From: Dendrolimus kikuchii
Taxonomy: Eukaryota > Arthropoda > Insecta > Lepidoptera > Lasiocampidae
Length of the DNA stretch: 64,000 bases
Direction of reading: 5' to 3'
Assembly: GCA_019925095.2 (NCBI GenBank)
Contig: CM034405.1
Location: 17,355,401-17,419,400, forward strand
Part shown: piece by piece, positions 23,201 through 38,200 of the stretch
Numbering within the stretch: the stretch's first letter is position 1
Layout of the letters: every line of letters starts with the position of its first letter
The notes under the pieces: model-generated
Databases searched by the model: none
Told to the model about the DNA's origin: nothing
What the model saw: the letters and a program-made list of their open reading frames with translations, nothing else
Translations under genes and position numbers: made by a program

Positions 23201-26200
23201 CTTAAAAAAGTAATATATTTTTCTAATACAAAATGGAAGACATCAGCCCTAACTTCTATTTGAAAGACGAGAAATTTTAATAATATGGTCATAAATAAAA
23301 TAAGTTATTGATTACCATAATCGACAACGTTTAATAACATAAAAAACTTAAACCACATTATTAATTCATTCAAAATAATTAAACCCACTAGAATTGTAAA
23401 AGATTGGATATCTTTTTTATTTATTATATATGTGTTATTAATTTCTTCTGTTGTTATTTATTATAGAAAGAGATATATAAGATCAGAGATAAATTTAAGT
23501 CGATTTATTATTTTAGTATTATTATTTGTATATATTATTAAAATCACTGTCATCCTTTAACAATCTGGGTCCAAGAATATATGAAAGCGAATCCCTCGCC
23601 TTTTTTATTTTTACTTTCCATTACAATATCTTGCATGACAGTATAAAACACTTCTTTCCAATAAGACAAGGCAGACAAGGTTTAAACGACGAATACTTAG
23701 TGCAAAATAAAGACAGAATCGCGCCACAGCTAGTAACAGTCACATGACCACTGAAATAAATGACATTAGAACCTTGAAAATACATCGATGGATCTCTGGG
23801 TCAAAATAAAATAAAAACTTTCAGCAGATTCGGATAGTGGCTACTACATTGTTAAACAATAAACGCAAGTCACAACTCCGACATTCAAGCATAGGAATTT
23901 TAGAAATTGTACTAATATACTTGCAATTGTTAAACATCGAGCAAAGCATACTAAAATTTCAAAAATAAAATTTAGTAAAATATTTTTATTGCACGAAGAA
24001 TGACAAAGTAGACGATAACCCGCTGATGTCGTTGAAAACAGCTTTACGAGCTTTAAATTTCGGGAAATAGATTGGAAGGAGATACGGAAAGAGTGTTGAA
24101 TTCAAAAGAAAAATGTCGTATGCATACAACAAAAGTGTAGGTCAAATTTTACTTTTTTACAAATTGAAGACAGCGGTTCAGATATTCGCCGGCCGCTGTT
24201 ACTTTATAAGCACGCGGCACCGGTAGTAGTAACACACGCGCGTGTTGCTAAACGCTTTTATTGATATTCCATAAATAACTACACATATTCAAAAGATGAT
24301 TATTATTAATATAAATATAATTATTTAATATTTTTTTGTAGACGTACCAAAGTTCTATATCCGCAATATTCTATTATTTTGTTGTTGTAGCCGGCTCCAA
24401 CACCATCTACAATAATTATAGGCTGATAAAAATAGCTGTGACAAACCGACATTAGAGTGAGACCGTAAGCTTTCTTTTTCTTCACGTGTCTGAACCCTGA
24501 TGACATTCAAATTTGACCATGACGTCATATGCGCATCTACCCTGGATGGCAGTAAGTCAATTGAAACACTTGAATATCATAAAATAGGTCGCGGCCTCAT
24601 AGATTTTGTAAGAGTGTAAAATGTTATGTCGTCATAATTTTGGAAAAGTCAAAAGAATCAAATAGTGCATTAAATATTTAATTACACCGGCCCACAAAAA
24701 AATAAAAAGTGGTCTATACTTTTGACCAGACCCATCAATTCTTATGCATTTGGATGCACTGAATTCGACTCTTCCCCTCCTCTCAAAATTTTGAGAAGAT
24801 ATGAACCAAAATGACCCCATTAAGGGAGTATGGATCAAACTGATCCCATTAAGGGTGTATGGATAAAACTGACCCAATTAAGGATGTATGGATCAAACTG
24901 ACCCCATTAAGGGTGTATGGATCAAACTGACCCCATTACGGGTATATGGATCAAGCTGAACCCATTACGAGTATATGGATCAAACTGACCCACTAAGGGT
25001 GTATGGATCAAACTGAACCTATTACGGGTGTATGGATCAAACTGACCCAATTAAGGATGTATGGATCAAACTGACCCCATTAAGGGTGTATGGATCAAAC
25101 TGACGGATTCAGCGCATCGAAATACTCAGAATAAATGGATCTGTTCAAAAGTACTGACCACTTATATTTTTTGTGGGCCGGTGTTACTATCACGCTATTT
25201 AATACATTATTAAAAGTAATACAAGATGGTATGTTAAAGCATGTACTTTATTTGTAAATAATATTAGAATTTACTGAACTTGTCATCTACAAAATTGATT
25301 ACTTTTTCAAATCTAAGAGATACCTTTTGACAGTTGTGACTGCATAACAATGTATCATTGTTTCAACTTAAAGAAAAAAAAAGTTAAATTTATTAATCTT
25401 TATTTTGTTTGAAAGATTCGAATTAGAACTATGCGTGATATAATTTATTACAAATAAGTGCCATAATTTTAGGAAAAATGGGAAACGTCAAAGTGTATTT
25501 CTTAGATTTGAAGACGTTTTTCAATCATTGATCAGTTACAATATTTTTAAATAATTTTTAAAAGCTAATAAAGTTTATTTTGAGTCTGTGGGTGGATAAT
25601 AGAAGGGGACGAAGAAAGCCGAAAAAAAAAACTCCATCGAGAACAGAAGCTACATTCAAAATTATATACGAAATAATCATGCCACAACACCGAGCCCTTA
25701 GCTATGCAACGAACCTGGCCGCTGGTACTTGGCTTGGCTAGGACATTAATGGGTTTCGAGGTGGACACGAGGGGCGGCGCCTGCGTCTTTGAAGGCGCCG
25801 GCGGCATCAGCTGGGTCAGGGTCGGACCGGACGACTCCTCGCCAGTCTGGTAGTCGCATCAAATAGGGTTACCAATCGATGACCTGACGCTGAGTTGGAG
25901 ATTTCACAGCGTTCATGGTTAGGTGACTAACTTACGATATGTGTCCTATTTCACCTAGTAAAACACGACCCTATGTCTGCGGTCCAAATCACAGTTAACA
26001 TAATTTTATAGAGACACTAGCATTCTGCGATCACTTTTTTTGCAAATGGGGTACCACTTTATTCATTTTCAAAACAAAATGGTTTCTAAGCCTAAAAGTT
26101 CCCGAAACATAATTTCTGTTCCCAAATTTGGGCCAAATATTTCTAAGCTGGAGATCTAACAGAGTTATGTATGCCTTATAGAAATCAACTATCAATTCCT

Positions 26201-29200
26201 GTTTGTCACTAACATATAGACTATATTAATTATTATTTTTATTGTTTTATTAAAAAAGAAGGGATACACACTTTTACTTTAAAAAAATTGAAATGTGTGC
26301 TGGGACACATAATAGAAGTGAAACTTCAACGGACAAGTGGAAAAACGAATGGTAGCAAAATTTTAACTGGAAGTTTTACGGGCAGGTTTTCAAATTGGAC
26401 AAGTACATTAACAATCTGCCGTAAAACTTCAAGTTAAAATTTGTTGCCATTCGTTTTTCCACTTGTCCGTTGAAGTTTCACTTCTACTATGTATCCCAGC
26501 ACACATTTCGATTTTTCGCAGGTTCACTGCAAATTATGATTTGGTTAGGTTAGGTACATTTTCATGAATGCATTTTTTATTTAAACATATTTAATTTTAT
26601 CAAACAAAAAAACTGAATTCGATCCGGAAACAAAAAACGCATCCATAGTCTACTCTAAAATTATGCCGCCTCTCACCGCGTCTAGTCTAAATTTATGCCG
26701 GTCCTCCGCGCGGCCGTAACGCTTTTTCGTGACAGAAAAATCCTAAGACCCCGTCTATATAGAAGTTTCACTTCAAAAATTCAGTAATATTATATTTGAA
26801 AATCAAAAATACAGGTGAATTTTTCAAGTAATCAGATCCAACTCCTAAACTATACGAAACATGCTCAAAGGAATGCCGAGGCCAATTTTGAAAACTAAAG
26901 AGGCATTAGTATATTTTTGGAAAATCATCCGATTCGATCCCTGACGACAAAGGTCTGAGGATTTGTCAGAAATCTAATGACACCATTTTAGCTTTCGTCA
27001 AAATCGGTCTCGAGACCCCCTTGACTGATTTTTAGCTATTTATCATAATTGAGGATTTGGCCCTCAAGGTCCACTTGAAGAATTCACATGTATATTGCAA
27101 CAAACAACGATACATTTTGTGTTTTGATTCAAATAAGTATTCAACACCACTTTAAAATGGAAAAAGGAAAAAAAGCTATTAGAAAACATCACTCAAAAAT
27201 CAATAAAATAAACATTAGATCTAACAAGATAAGTGAAAACTTAGAAGAAACTGTAAACATAACTCAAATTATAAGAATTAATCAGTAAACTGAATGAGAA
27301 GAACAGACTACCAGAGCACACAACGTTAGCGTAACGAGATATTCTTAACAGTGACAAGTTGTTTTGTCAATCATTTTCCATTCTGTAAAAGTACTACCCG
27401 CCAAAATGATAAACTTTGTAAAGTATATAGGGTCTACTACTGTTGCGTCACAGGTCATCCACCAATTTATTGATGTATAATTTAGCACAATTAAAGACCA
27501 TGGCAAATACATGAAGGTATGCTATGTAAACACACATTAATTTTATTGCAAAAAATATTTATGTAACCTTTTTTGTCAACCCTACTGACCATCGACGCGT
27601 GACATCATGAGGCTATCGGCAAAGCTTCTGCGCACGGATATTAATGGTAGTCTGCCTGAAAATTTGTCGTCAAAACGGCTTTCAAGGATTTTATTTTGGG
27701 ATGAATGAATGAATGAATGAAAACTATTGTTCACCATAACTTAAATCTAGATATTTATTACAAACACATTTAAATTAGAACAATGGGCGGCCTTATCGCT
27801 TATAGCGATCTCTTCCAGACAACCCGGTGTCTAAGGAGATATTACAAGAAAAAATAAATAATATTTGGTGGCTTAACTAAATTGAAACTAATTCAATCGT
27901 AATTGAAGAGAAAAAAAAACATTACAATAATAAACGAATAAAGACATACATAATTAAATAGATTAAAATAATATAAATTACATATACTTACATGCGAATA
28001 ATAATAGAATTCCATTTACTGCAACACCTTTTATTTAGCGGACAAATAATGGTCAGTGATCAAGTGTTTGAATGTACCAATGGATTTAGGGATGTTATGT
28101 TTTTAAATGCGTATGTTTCATTTTGATACATAGCAGAGTTTAGAAGATATGAATATAAAATTCAAATCAGATACTACTTAAATGAAGGTTACAGCTAATA
28201 TTATGAAAATAACAAGTTTAAATACAGGCAGTCCTCGAGTTACGTCAAGCATGGGTTTAGGACTAGAGTATGCCGCCATAACAACCTTGAGTTGTGTTCC
28301 GGCTTCAATAGCCAGGTTCCAGTCGCCATTTAGAGAGCGGCAGCACGTTGGTAGCACCTTTGGTGTTACAAATGTCCATAGGCGACGGTAACCGCTTTCC
28401 ATCAGGTGGGCCATCTGCCTGTCTGATGAACTCGTGCAATGAAAAAAAAATGTGTGTGCAGTTCACACGCAGTAGAAGTGAAACGAAGTGTGACAAGGGG
28501 AGCTCACATTTCATATATTATATCGTTAATTCAAGCTTTAAAAAACAAAATTTGAAGTATTAAAGAAAAACTTCAAAACATTTCCAAGTCTGTTTTTTTT
28601 TTATTGCAGGAGATCAGCAGACAGGCAGACGGCCCACTCGATGGAAAGCGGTTACCATCGCCTATGGACATTTGCAACACCAAAGCTGCTACAAATGCGC
28701 TGCTGCTCTCTTAAGAGAAACTGGAACCTGGTCACTAATGCCGAAACACAACTCAAGGTTGTTATGGCGACATACTTTAGACCAGGGGTGGTAGTCATCC
28801 AGTCGGGCAAATGCCCTACCACCTGGCTGTGGGTTGTTGAGTCGCCTCTTACGACAGGCCACCCGGCCGCAGGAAATTGTATTCTTTCTCCGTTCCTGCA
28901 CGGATAGAATCTATCTGTATGAGCAGTGTTTAAATTATTAAATATAATGTATATCCATCTCATTCTCGCGCAGGCTTAGTCGTATAGATTTGTGTTTATC
29001 TCTTTTTAGTGTCGCTTTTTCGTTATATCGAGTTTCAAATCACAACGATTCTAAAGAAGTTTCACTTCAAAAAGCATTTTTTGACAACTAGTCTTATTTA
29101 TGCAAAACAAAGCTGACGCCTAGGTTTTAGAAAATATGAACATGTATGAGAACAATAGGGGAGCAAACAATCGAATCAACTGAGGTACTTTTTATAAACT

Positions 29201-32200
29201 TACAACCTACTTATGACGTCATAAGTGGGTGATAAGTAAAAGGAATCAAATAATTTATTTAACTACTGTTTGGAAAGTAATTAAAACTATTTCTATTGTG
29301 ATATTTTGAAAGTTGATGATGATATGTTATTTTAACGCCTGTTCTTATACAGGATGTTTCAGCAAACGGATCACTTGCTTGAAACCGTTATAGTAATACC
29401 GGGAATATATCTTAATTAAGTTGCATTATAATTTTATTATTTAATAATAACAAAGATACAGGAAGCAAAAAAAATTTGGTTGTGCTTCACCTTAACATTG
29501 TACACTAAGAATGATTGAACTTTGCATAAAACATTTGGTAACGCCGACAAAGCAACCGCGCATCCGGCTTACCGATAGTCGGAGTTTTTATAAAGTTCAG
29601 CTGACAGTTCGTGACCTCAACGATTTGTAAACATTGCTAAGGGGGATCCTATCAAAAGTACGTCGCTGCTGAAGTTAGTTTTCATGCGTTTTTTCAATAT
29701 CGGATGAATAAATTTGAAAAGAAAAAAATATGATCGATTGAAAATCTTTTACTGTACATGTTCCAACTGGTTTTATGCGAAGTTATGATGATAAGAAGTG
29801 AAAGTTTAAATGGTCATATCTCTAAAACAAAATTTTTAAGAATGTACGCTAGTGTTATGCCCTTTCACCCATTTAAGTAGATGTTCAGTTTGCTAAAACA
29901 CTCTGTATAGTTTAAAATTTTAGAAGTTATTGTAAAATGAGTTCGCATCTCTATTTAAAGTCTCCTTAGACACTGGATTGCCTGGAAGAGATCGCTATAA
30001 GCAATAAGGCCGCCCATTGGTCTAATGCAAATGTATCGATAACAATTGTCTAGATTTAAGTTTATGGTGAACAATAAAGAGTTTTCATTCGTTCATTCAT
30101 TCATTCACTCTATTGTCTCTTACACATTTCGATATATCTAACGTGCCGTAAACACAAGAACTGCCTGTAATTATTTTAAATTTATATCCACAATAAATAG
30201 TCAAATATGAGCACATTATAATTTTCAACTTACCATCTGTATGTTAGAGGTGGTAAGTGTCGACTGCGAGGGCGCAGGTATTGTGGAGAAGGCGACGTGA
30301 GGCGCGGGGGGGTTGATGCCTTCGATGGTCAGCTCCTTGGTGACCAAGGATTGTCTCAGTAATGGAAGGCTTTTCTGGAAAAAGTTAGGAAAAATAATGA
30401 GTGTAAATTATACCATTATTGGCACTTTGCGGAATGATTGGTCCCCTATTCATTTATTCAAAATACTAAGAACTATTAATATTGTTACAATCTAGACCCC
30501 GACAAAGACAAATTCCACGTACAAATTTGTAAATACACATTTTATTACCTATCGGCATTCGAACTACTTGTAATTATTTTATGATCGTCTTCTTTTGTTC
30601 ACTTATTTATTGGCATACGTTTCTAGTTATTGTAGAGAACAGCCGATTGATATATTGTACTCGTTTACGGCCGTTTGTGGCTGCATCATTAGCCAGGTGT
30701 GCGGATTACGATTACGATACGATTAGGAAATTGTGTGGACGTTGCCGGGCGGGCATATTCGCATTTGTGAAGTATAAAACGACGGTCTGATTGAGAGAGG
30801 AGTCAGTAGAGCTACGACTACGATACGGGCGTGACGTGTGTACATTCGGGAATCAAATAGTGACGGAGTTTGCGCGTTTTATTGAATTACGACCTTCTGC
30901 GTTATGTTTGGATTTGTGGTGTTCGGTTATATTTGTACCTGTGTCATACTCGTAACAATATTAATAAATTGACAGAGTGCCAATTACCTCGGGTGTCAAC
31001 AATGATATAGTATACCCTTATATTAAAAACAAATTCTTTTGTCAATTTTTTTATCAAATCTAGTTTATAGACATAATATATTTTCTTAAGTTTTCGCGAC
31101 TAGTATACATAATAAAACTACGTTATAACGGTTTCAAGAACCAGTGGGCTGCATGTTGCTATGTCTAATTTACAAGTGGATGAGGGTCGGTCAGTTGGGA
31201 AATGCGCCAGTCGTCTTCTGACTGCGAACGAGGCGTTACCTAATGCACTTTCGGAGTGAGTATCTTATAACAACGAACTTTGCGCGATTTATGTGATAAA
31301 GATTTTCTGCCTTACGGTTTGGTTTTGTTGTATTCGGCCATACTTGTAAGAACTGTGAATTATGTGTGTGTACTTCTAATAAACTTTGTGATAATTCCAA
31401 CGGCATTTACGAATTTACATACCACAAATCCGTAACAATATGAATAAAATTTAATAAGAAAATGTAGTCTATAATAAAGTGTAAGTACCTTCAGAAACCC
31501 AATAAGACATGGCTGTGGGCTAGCATTGAGTAACTTCTCCAGGCGGTCACAAAACTCCTCAGGCTCCACTTGAGCATCAATCAACTCCTGGATGAGGTTC
31601 CTGACGTTCCTCTCGACAGCTGGTGGCTCCTTGCTGGAGAGATCTAGAAGGTTCGCCAGGAAGTTCCTGCATTTCTCCTTAGTATTGTCCGACGGTTTCT
31701 GCAAGTTATTAGCACTCTATTAAACGACTTGGTTGAAGAAATACTACTAATGAGCACATAGTATCATGAATGGACTGTAATCATTCTTCTATTATACATG
31801 TCACACATATTACAATAAATTAAAAATCAATGTACATAAGAGCGTACACTTAGATACCATGCATTTAATACAATTCAAATTCAAAAGTTTTTATTCAAAA
31901 TAAGTTTCATTGGAGAAAACTTTTTGAAGGTTATACATATAAGTTAAAATTTAATTTTACTTCCTATTCTATGTATACCGCTTCGCAATGTGTTATTGGT
32001 GTTAAGAAGATGCGGCAAGAAAGTCCTCAGCAACATGTCTAGCTAGAAATTGTTTTTCTTTATACTTCTCATTCTCTTTATATCTCAAATTCTCTTTTAA
32101 GTTTTATACAGAAGTATTTTACAGAACTACTTTTTGAAGAATTAATGGAGCTATAGTAAACAGTGCCTACTCAATAAGACCAAGACACAATAAAAGGAAA

Positions 32201-35200
32201 TAAAAATATTATTATACTTGTAATTCCTAATACACACAACCTATGCCAAAGATTAGAATTTTGGAGAGTGTGAATTGTTTTTAATCCTATAAACATTTTT
32301 TTTTTATTATTACATACATACATAACTTCACGCCAGTTCCCTTGCGGGGTAGGCACGAACAACAGAGTGCCATTTAGGCTTATTCTTACACACCTCACTT
32401 GCCTCTTTGACATTCATAACTAAAATATTTATTTTGTAATCACTTTAGTACCTTAACAGCAAAATCACGAATCTTGGTCCTCGTTTTAGCATACATACAT
32501 ACATACATACATATTATTTATTTATTATTATTATAGATTATAATTTACCATAGCAGTTATAAATGTGATTATACAGTGACATATAACCTGTCCATAATGT
32601 TTACAAAGATAAATACTTTTTGTCCTATGGCAATATTCTATCTTATCTGTAGGCAATGTTAGTTAATTATAACCAAAGTGAATTTATCCATGTTATTTTA
32701 AAAACATTGATCAAGTCAAAAATTCACTAATAATAAGTAAATACGGATATAAGAATACTAAGTATCACACAAGCAGTGGTTTTTAAAGTTTACCGAGGGG
32801 ACGCCTAGTAGAATTTGATGCAAAAATATTTTTGCCAGAAATAGACAATCGACCAAAGAACCTCCGATATGACAGGTTTATAATGGTTCATTTAACTTTT
32901 TTTTAAATCAAATAATACATTATAGCCGTATAAGATACTAGATTTGGCCCACGATCGCCGGCGTGGAATAGTAAAAAAAACCCCGATTTTGAAAAAATCT
33001 TCATTGGTGTTCCGCTCCTATTAGTCTTGGCGTGACGATATATAGCCTATAGCCTTCCTAGATAAATGGGCTATCTAGCACTGAAAGAAATTTTGAAATC
33101 AGACCAGTAGTTCTTGAGATTAGCGCGTTCAAGCAAGCAAACAAACAAACAAACTCTTCAGCTTTACATATTAGTATAAGATAAGATATTGACAAAATGT
33201 GTATGTCGTGAATAAACCGACTTGATACTTGCACGATTGTTACGTAATACTTAACAACTTACGTATTACAAGTAAGGATCAAAATTACTCATGGCCTGAT
33301 ATTGGATTTGCTAGTTTAGACAATTTTGCGAAAGTGGCGCCACCTTATACTCACAATGTTAGTGACGTTGCTCGGCGGCGGTTGCGGCTGTTGGGCTGCC
33401 GCTTGGGCGCCACTGACACTGGCCGCGGGCGCGGCGACAGCGGGCGCCGCGATGGGCGCCGCAGGCATCTGCGCCTGCATCGGCACCGACGCGGCCACGC
33501 TCGTCGACACGGTGGCCACGCCATGTTGCTGAGGAGGCAAAACCCACACCCTCACACACCAGCCAACTTGCAAATATATAATTATAATAGAATCATTTAT
33601 GAAAATTGAAGTGGCTAGAGAACCTCATGTCTCATTCCAATGGTAGCGTCTGGCTAATGAGTCGTGTCGTAAACTATTTATTCAGATTCTTCCCATGGCA
33701 ACACTCACATCTGTCAAACGAATAGTCGCATACATCTCTTCGCGTGTTGTTTTTGTGGAAAATTGTCTATAAGTAATGTATACTTAGCCTGGCCATAAAT
33801 ACGGTTACAATTGAAAAGAAACAAAATATTACATTTGAATTTGGAATCTGTCATTTTTATATGATTGTTCATTGTGTTTTCTCATTTTGGCGCCAACACA
33901 TTGTACAACATTATACGATATTAAAATGGAGTGGGGCAATAAAGAGAACCTAATCGCCGTGATTGCATTACACAAAGTATGTATGGAGCCAAATGCAATT
34001 TTTAAAACTCTCCACATGCTTGGTATTAGTCAAATGTTTGTGTACCGGGCTCTTAATAGGTATAATGAGACCTCCTCTGTTTGTGACAGAAAAAGATCTG
34101 GCCGGCCACGTAGTGTTCGTACAAAAAAGGTGGTCAAAATCCTGGTCGAAAAAGCTCAATCCTGTCCGAAAGTAAAAGATTTTATCTCGGGAGATGAAGA
34201 TATCACCTAGAACCATGTCGCGTATTTTAAAAGAGGACTTAGGACTTGCAGCCTATAAGAGACGCACTGGTAATTTCTTAACTCATAATTTAAAAAAGAA
34301 TAGGGCGGTAAAATCGAAGCAACTACTGAAGCGGTACGCAAAGGGAGGTCACAGAAAAATTGACACCATGTTCAATAACCAAAAATGGTCCTTTCCAGCA
34401 AGACTCGGCGCCGGGTCATAAACTTTGGTCCACGCAGTCTTGGTTGGAAACAAAAGTTTCGGACTTCATCAGAGCTGAAGACTGGCCGTCGTCTAGTTCT
34501 GATCTTAATCCGCTGGATTATGATTTATGGTCAGTTTTAGAGAGTACGGCTTGCTCTAAACGCCATGATAATTTGGAGTCCCTAAAACAATCCATACGAT
34601 TGGCAGTGAAGAATTTTCCCATGGAAAGAGTGCGTGCTTCTATTGATAACTGGCCTCAACGTTTAAAGGACTGTATTGCTGCCAATGGAGACCACTTCGA
34701 ATAAGCTTTTTATATTTTAAATTGTTTTATATTTATGTATTAAACTAACACACTGTAAAACGTATAAATGTTATTTGCAATAGAAAAAAAATATTCTTTG
34801 TAACAATATTTATGACAAGACTAGGTAGACTATACTGATATATATATATTGTAAAAAAAACATAATTTAAAAGCGAAATCATGCAACTAGGCAATTCGAG
34901 GTAATTTACAATAAATTTTAAGCGCACCAAAGCAATTTTATGTAAAGAAAATAAATGATAACGTAAAAATTAGTTTGTATAAAATAGTAGGTCAAAGTTA
35001 GGCGTAAAATCATGTATTACCAATGTTATTATATAGTACTGATATCGACTTTAAAGACGAATAGAGATGTCATTTATTTAACAATTTTAACCGCAATCGA
35101 TTAGCTACTGCTGCTGGTCTGTTCTTTTTTCGAAAAAAAAAAAAGATTACATTACGTTAGACTGGTTCGATGTATAAACCGTGTTAAGGTCAGAATTGAA

Positions 35201-38200
35201 AAGAATCGCAATATAAAAATTCATTTTTAGCGGGAACCTGAATGGTGACGTTTTGCTGTAGTTTTATTTTCAACAATAATTTATAATTATTAAGATGAAA
35301 ATTAAAAAGTTAATAACTATTTAAAAAATATTTAATTAAAAATGAATAGTTACTAAATTAAATAAAACCTCACAGCTGTTCAGTGACATGTTCAATCAAG
35401 TTGCCATAAGAACTTTGTTTAGTGTCAATCAAAGACCTACAATTTGCAACAGGCTTTTTTATTCGAAGATTATTCTAAAATCATTTAGTTGTGTTTAGTT
35501 TTACCGTCAGAAGTTTCACAGTGTTAGATAGATTGAATAACTAATTTTAGGGCAGTGTAACTTACTATTTGTTTCTGTTCTTTTTCTAGATTATAAGTAT
35601 CCAGTTTTGGTTTACATTTATTGTTATGTATTCTTAGGCCTTAAATTTATGGATATACTGTTGGATACTTTTTAATAATAAAAAATAAAAAAAGGCGAAC
35701 ATTCACGACATACTGTCTAGACCAATGGTCCCCAAATTATTTTGTCTCGTAGACCCCTTACAAATTTTCACCGCATTCGGTGGGCCTCCGATCTTTTTAA
35801 CCGACTTCAAAAAGTAGAGAAGGTTCTCAATTCATGTAAATTTGTGTTCCGCCATAATGTTTTTGTTTCTGAACCGATTTTGACAATTCTTTTTGCGTTA
35901 GTTTCAGTATAATTTCTAGTTGGTCCTATATAAATTTTATAGCTTGTAAGTATAAATGCGCACTATCATATTTTATTATAGAAAGTTAAAAATTTTATGA
36001 CTTGTTTATACGGAGTTCACTATTGTAGACCCCTATTTGCAGCTCGCGGAGCCCTGATTTTGTTTTCGCTGACGTGGACACCTTGAAGTACGATATGGGG
36101 TCTGTACGGACCACTTTGAGGATCTATGGTCTAGACACACACACATCAGAAATATCAAAATGTATGAATCGAGACTCTTTCAAAAAATGATCAGTGATCA
36201 CTTGTACACACATATAAATATTGTTTGGTATATTTGTGCTTATTGTTGGCATTCCTTAATTTCCTTTGCATTTCTTAGTATTGGTCATGCGATACTTTAA
36301 CATAACAATGTTATTACATTATCAAATAATTTTGAAAAAAGTATTGCATGATGTGTTTTTTACTATCAGAAATGTTCTTTTGTTGTAATGAAAAGTCAAC
36401 CAACAAATTGATATCTATAATTTTAATTAAAAGTAAATAGGGTAACCCAGGGATGCTCAAAGTTGAACTACTGGCGGTCTACATCAATATTGATTGATTG
36501 ATCCACTCTCAGAGGCTGCAAGTATGTGTGATGCAGGATTGTCATCTAGATACCCTACCTGGGTATATTGTGGCGTAGGTATAAGTATGTACAACATAAG
36601 CAGGTATGTGCATTATGCACCCGAATAACTACAAACCGCTCCCGGGGAAATTCCTGCGCGATTCCCGGGATAAATAATATCACATGTTTTATTACATAAA
36701 ATTTGCTATCGATCAGTAAAAAAAATCACATTGGAATTAGTTTTTTTTATAATCTGGCCATTTTAAATCGTTCCAAGAAAAATTCGCGCGAGATTCCCAG
36801 GAATAAAAGTAGCGCAGATTTTAAGTCTTAAGAATTTGTTGTCGATCACTGACAACCGCATCGAAATCAGCTCAGTAGTTTTTAAGTGAATCTCAAACAA
36901 AGAGGCAAGAAATATAAAAAATTGCATAATGTTCTCCATCGTTTATAGCCTTTTTTTATTGCCTGAAGCAGGTAAATAGGCGGACAACCCAGGAAGTTGG
37001 TTACCGTCGCCTATGGACGTTTGCAACACCAGGGGCGTTGCCAACGCTTTGCCGGCCTCTAAGCAATTTTATAACGCCCTTCTTCAAGGACCCCATGTCG
37101 CAGCGCAGACGAAAAACCTCGACAGGAAGTTCTCTCCAGATCATTGTTGTTGTATTATGTAGTCTATTCCAGTTTGTTTGATTTTTTTATAAATAGCTTC
37201 AATGTACAGACACGGCATGATTAGAATTTTATAATATTATAGACATATGTAACTTCAACATGCACAGAAGACCAAATTAGGTCTGACAATAAGAATAGGG
37301 TTAAGACCTTAATAACTGAGTTCCATAGACACCTTCGTTCATTAGATTCTATATGGATGAAAGGCAAGATGTACTCTAAATTACGGTGTGAACTGTTGTG
37401 GTGAAATCGCGAAACAACTAAAGGTCAGAGGTGGCCACAATAGATATTCCGAAGGGATGACATACCCATTTCTAGTAACAAATATAAAGCAATATTTAAA
37501 AAGCACTATTTTTTCATGGAATGAATAGAATATACTTTATTGCACACAATGTTACAAAATAAATTCGTACACACAATTGTATAATCAGTCCTGGGAGAGA
37601 GGGGATTTTCTATACGATACAATAAAATTATAAACATATAGATCTCAAAGAAAATTTATTGCAGTGAGTGTCAACAACAATCAAAATAAATACACCCGGG
37701 TCATGCACGTAAATAATGCACACCATACCGCGATGTAACTTTCTAGTGGCGCCATCTAGTTTCGATAACATTATCTACAAACACAATCATAATGATAAGT
37801 ACAATGGGCGGTCTTATCGCTGGGAGCGACTTCTTCCAGACAACCTTTGAATGGACAGAAACTCGGTATGGATGGGGGTAGGTATGCAATAAATATAATA
37901 TACTAATATATATGTAAACATAAAGGAAAATGTTACTAAATTATATTGTAAACATACATATTTGAGGGCCTCTGTGGTTGAGCGGGCTAAGCCTTTGCCG
38001 GCCTACCTCACTGCAACGCAGAGGCTCCGGGTTCGATTCCTGGTATAGTAAATTTCGGAAACGAACGTATTTTCTCCGTTATTTACTATGGTCTGGGTGT
38101 CTGGGATCGGCCCCAGAGTAGTCCGTTGTATATTACCCATAACACAAGCGTAACTTGCTTAATTTGGGGATCTACAATGTGTGTGTTTGTCTGCCGATTA

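Noticed and set aside
33229..33609. A 126-codon Arg/His-rich plus-strand frame
   Set aside because: It is the opposite strand of GC-rich TAF4 exon 3.
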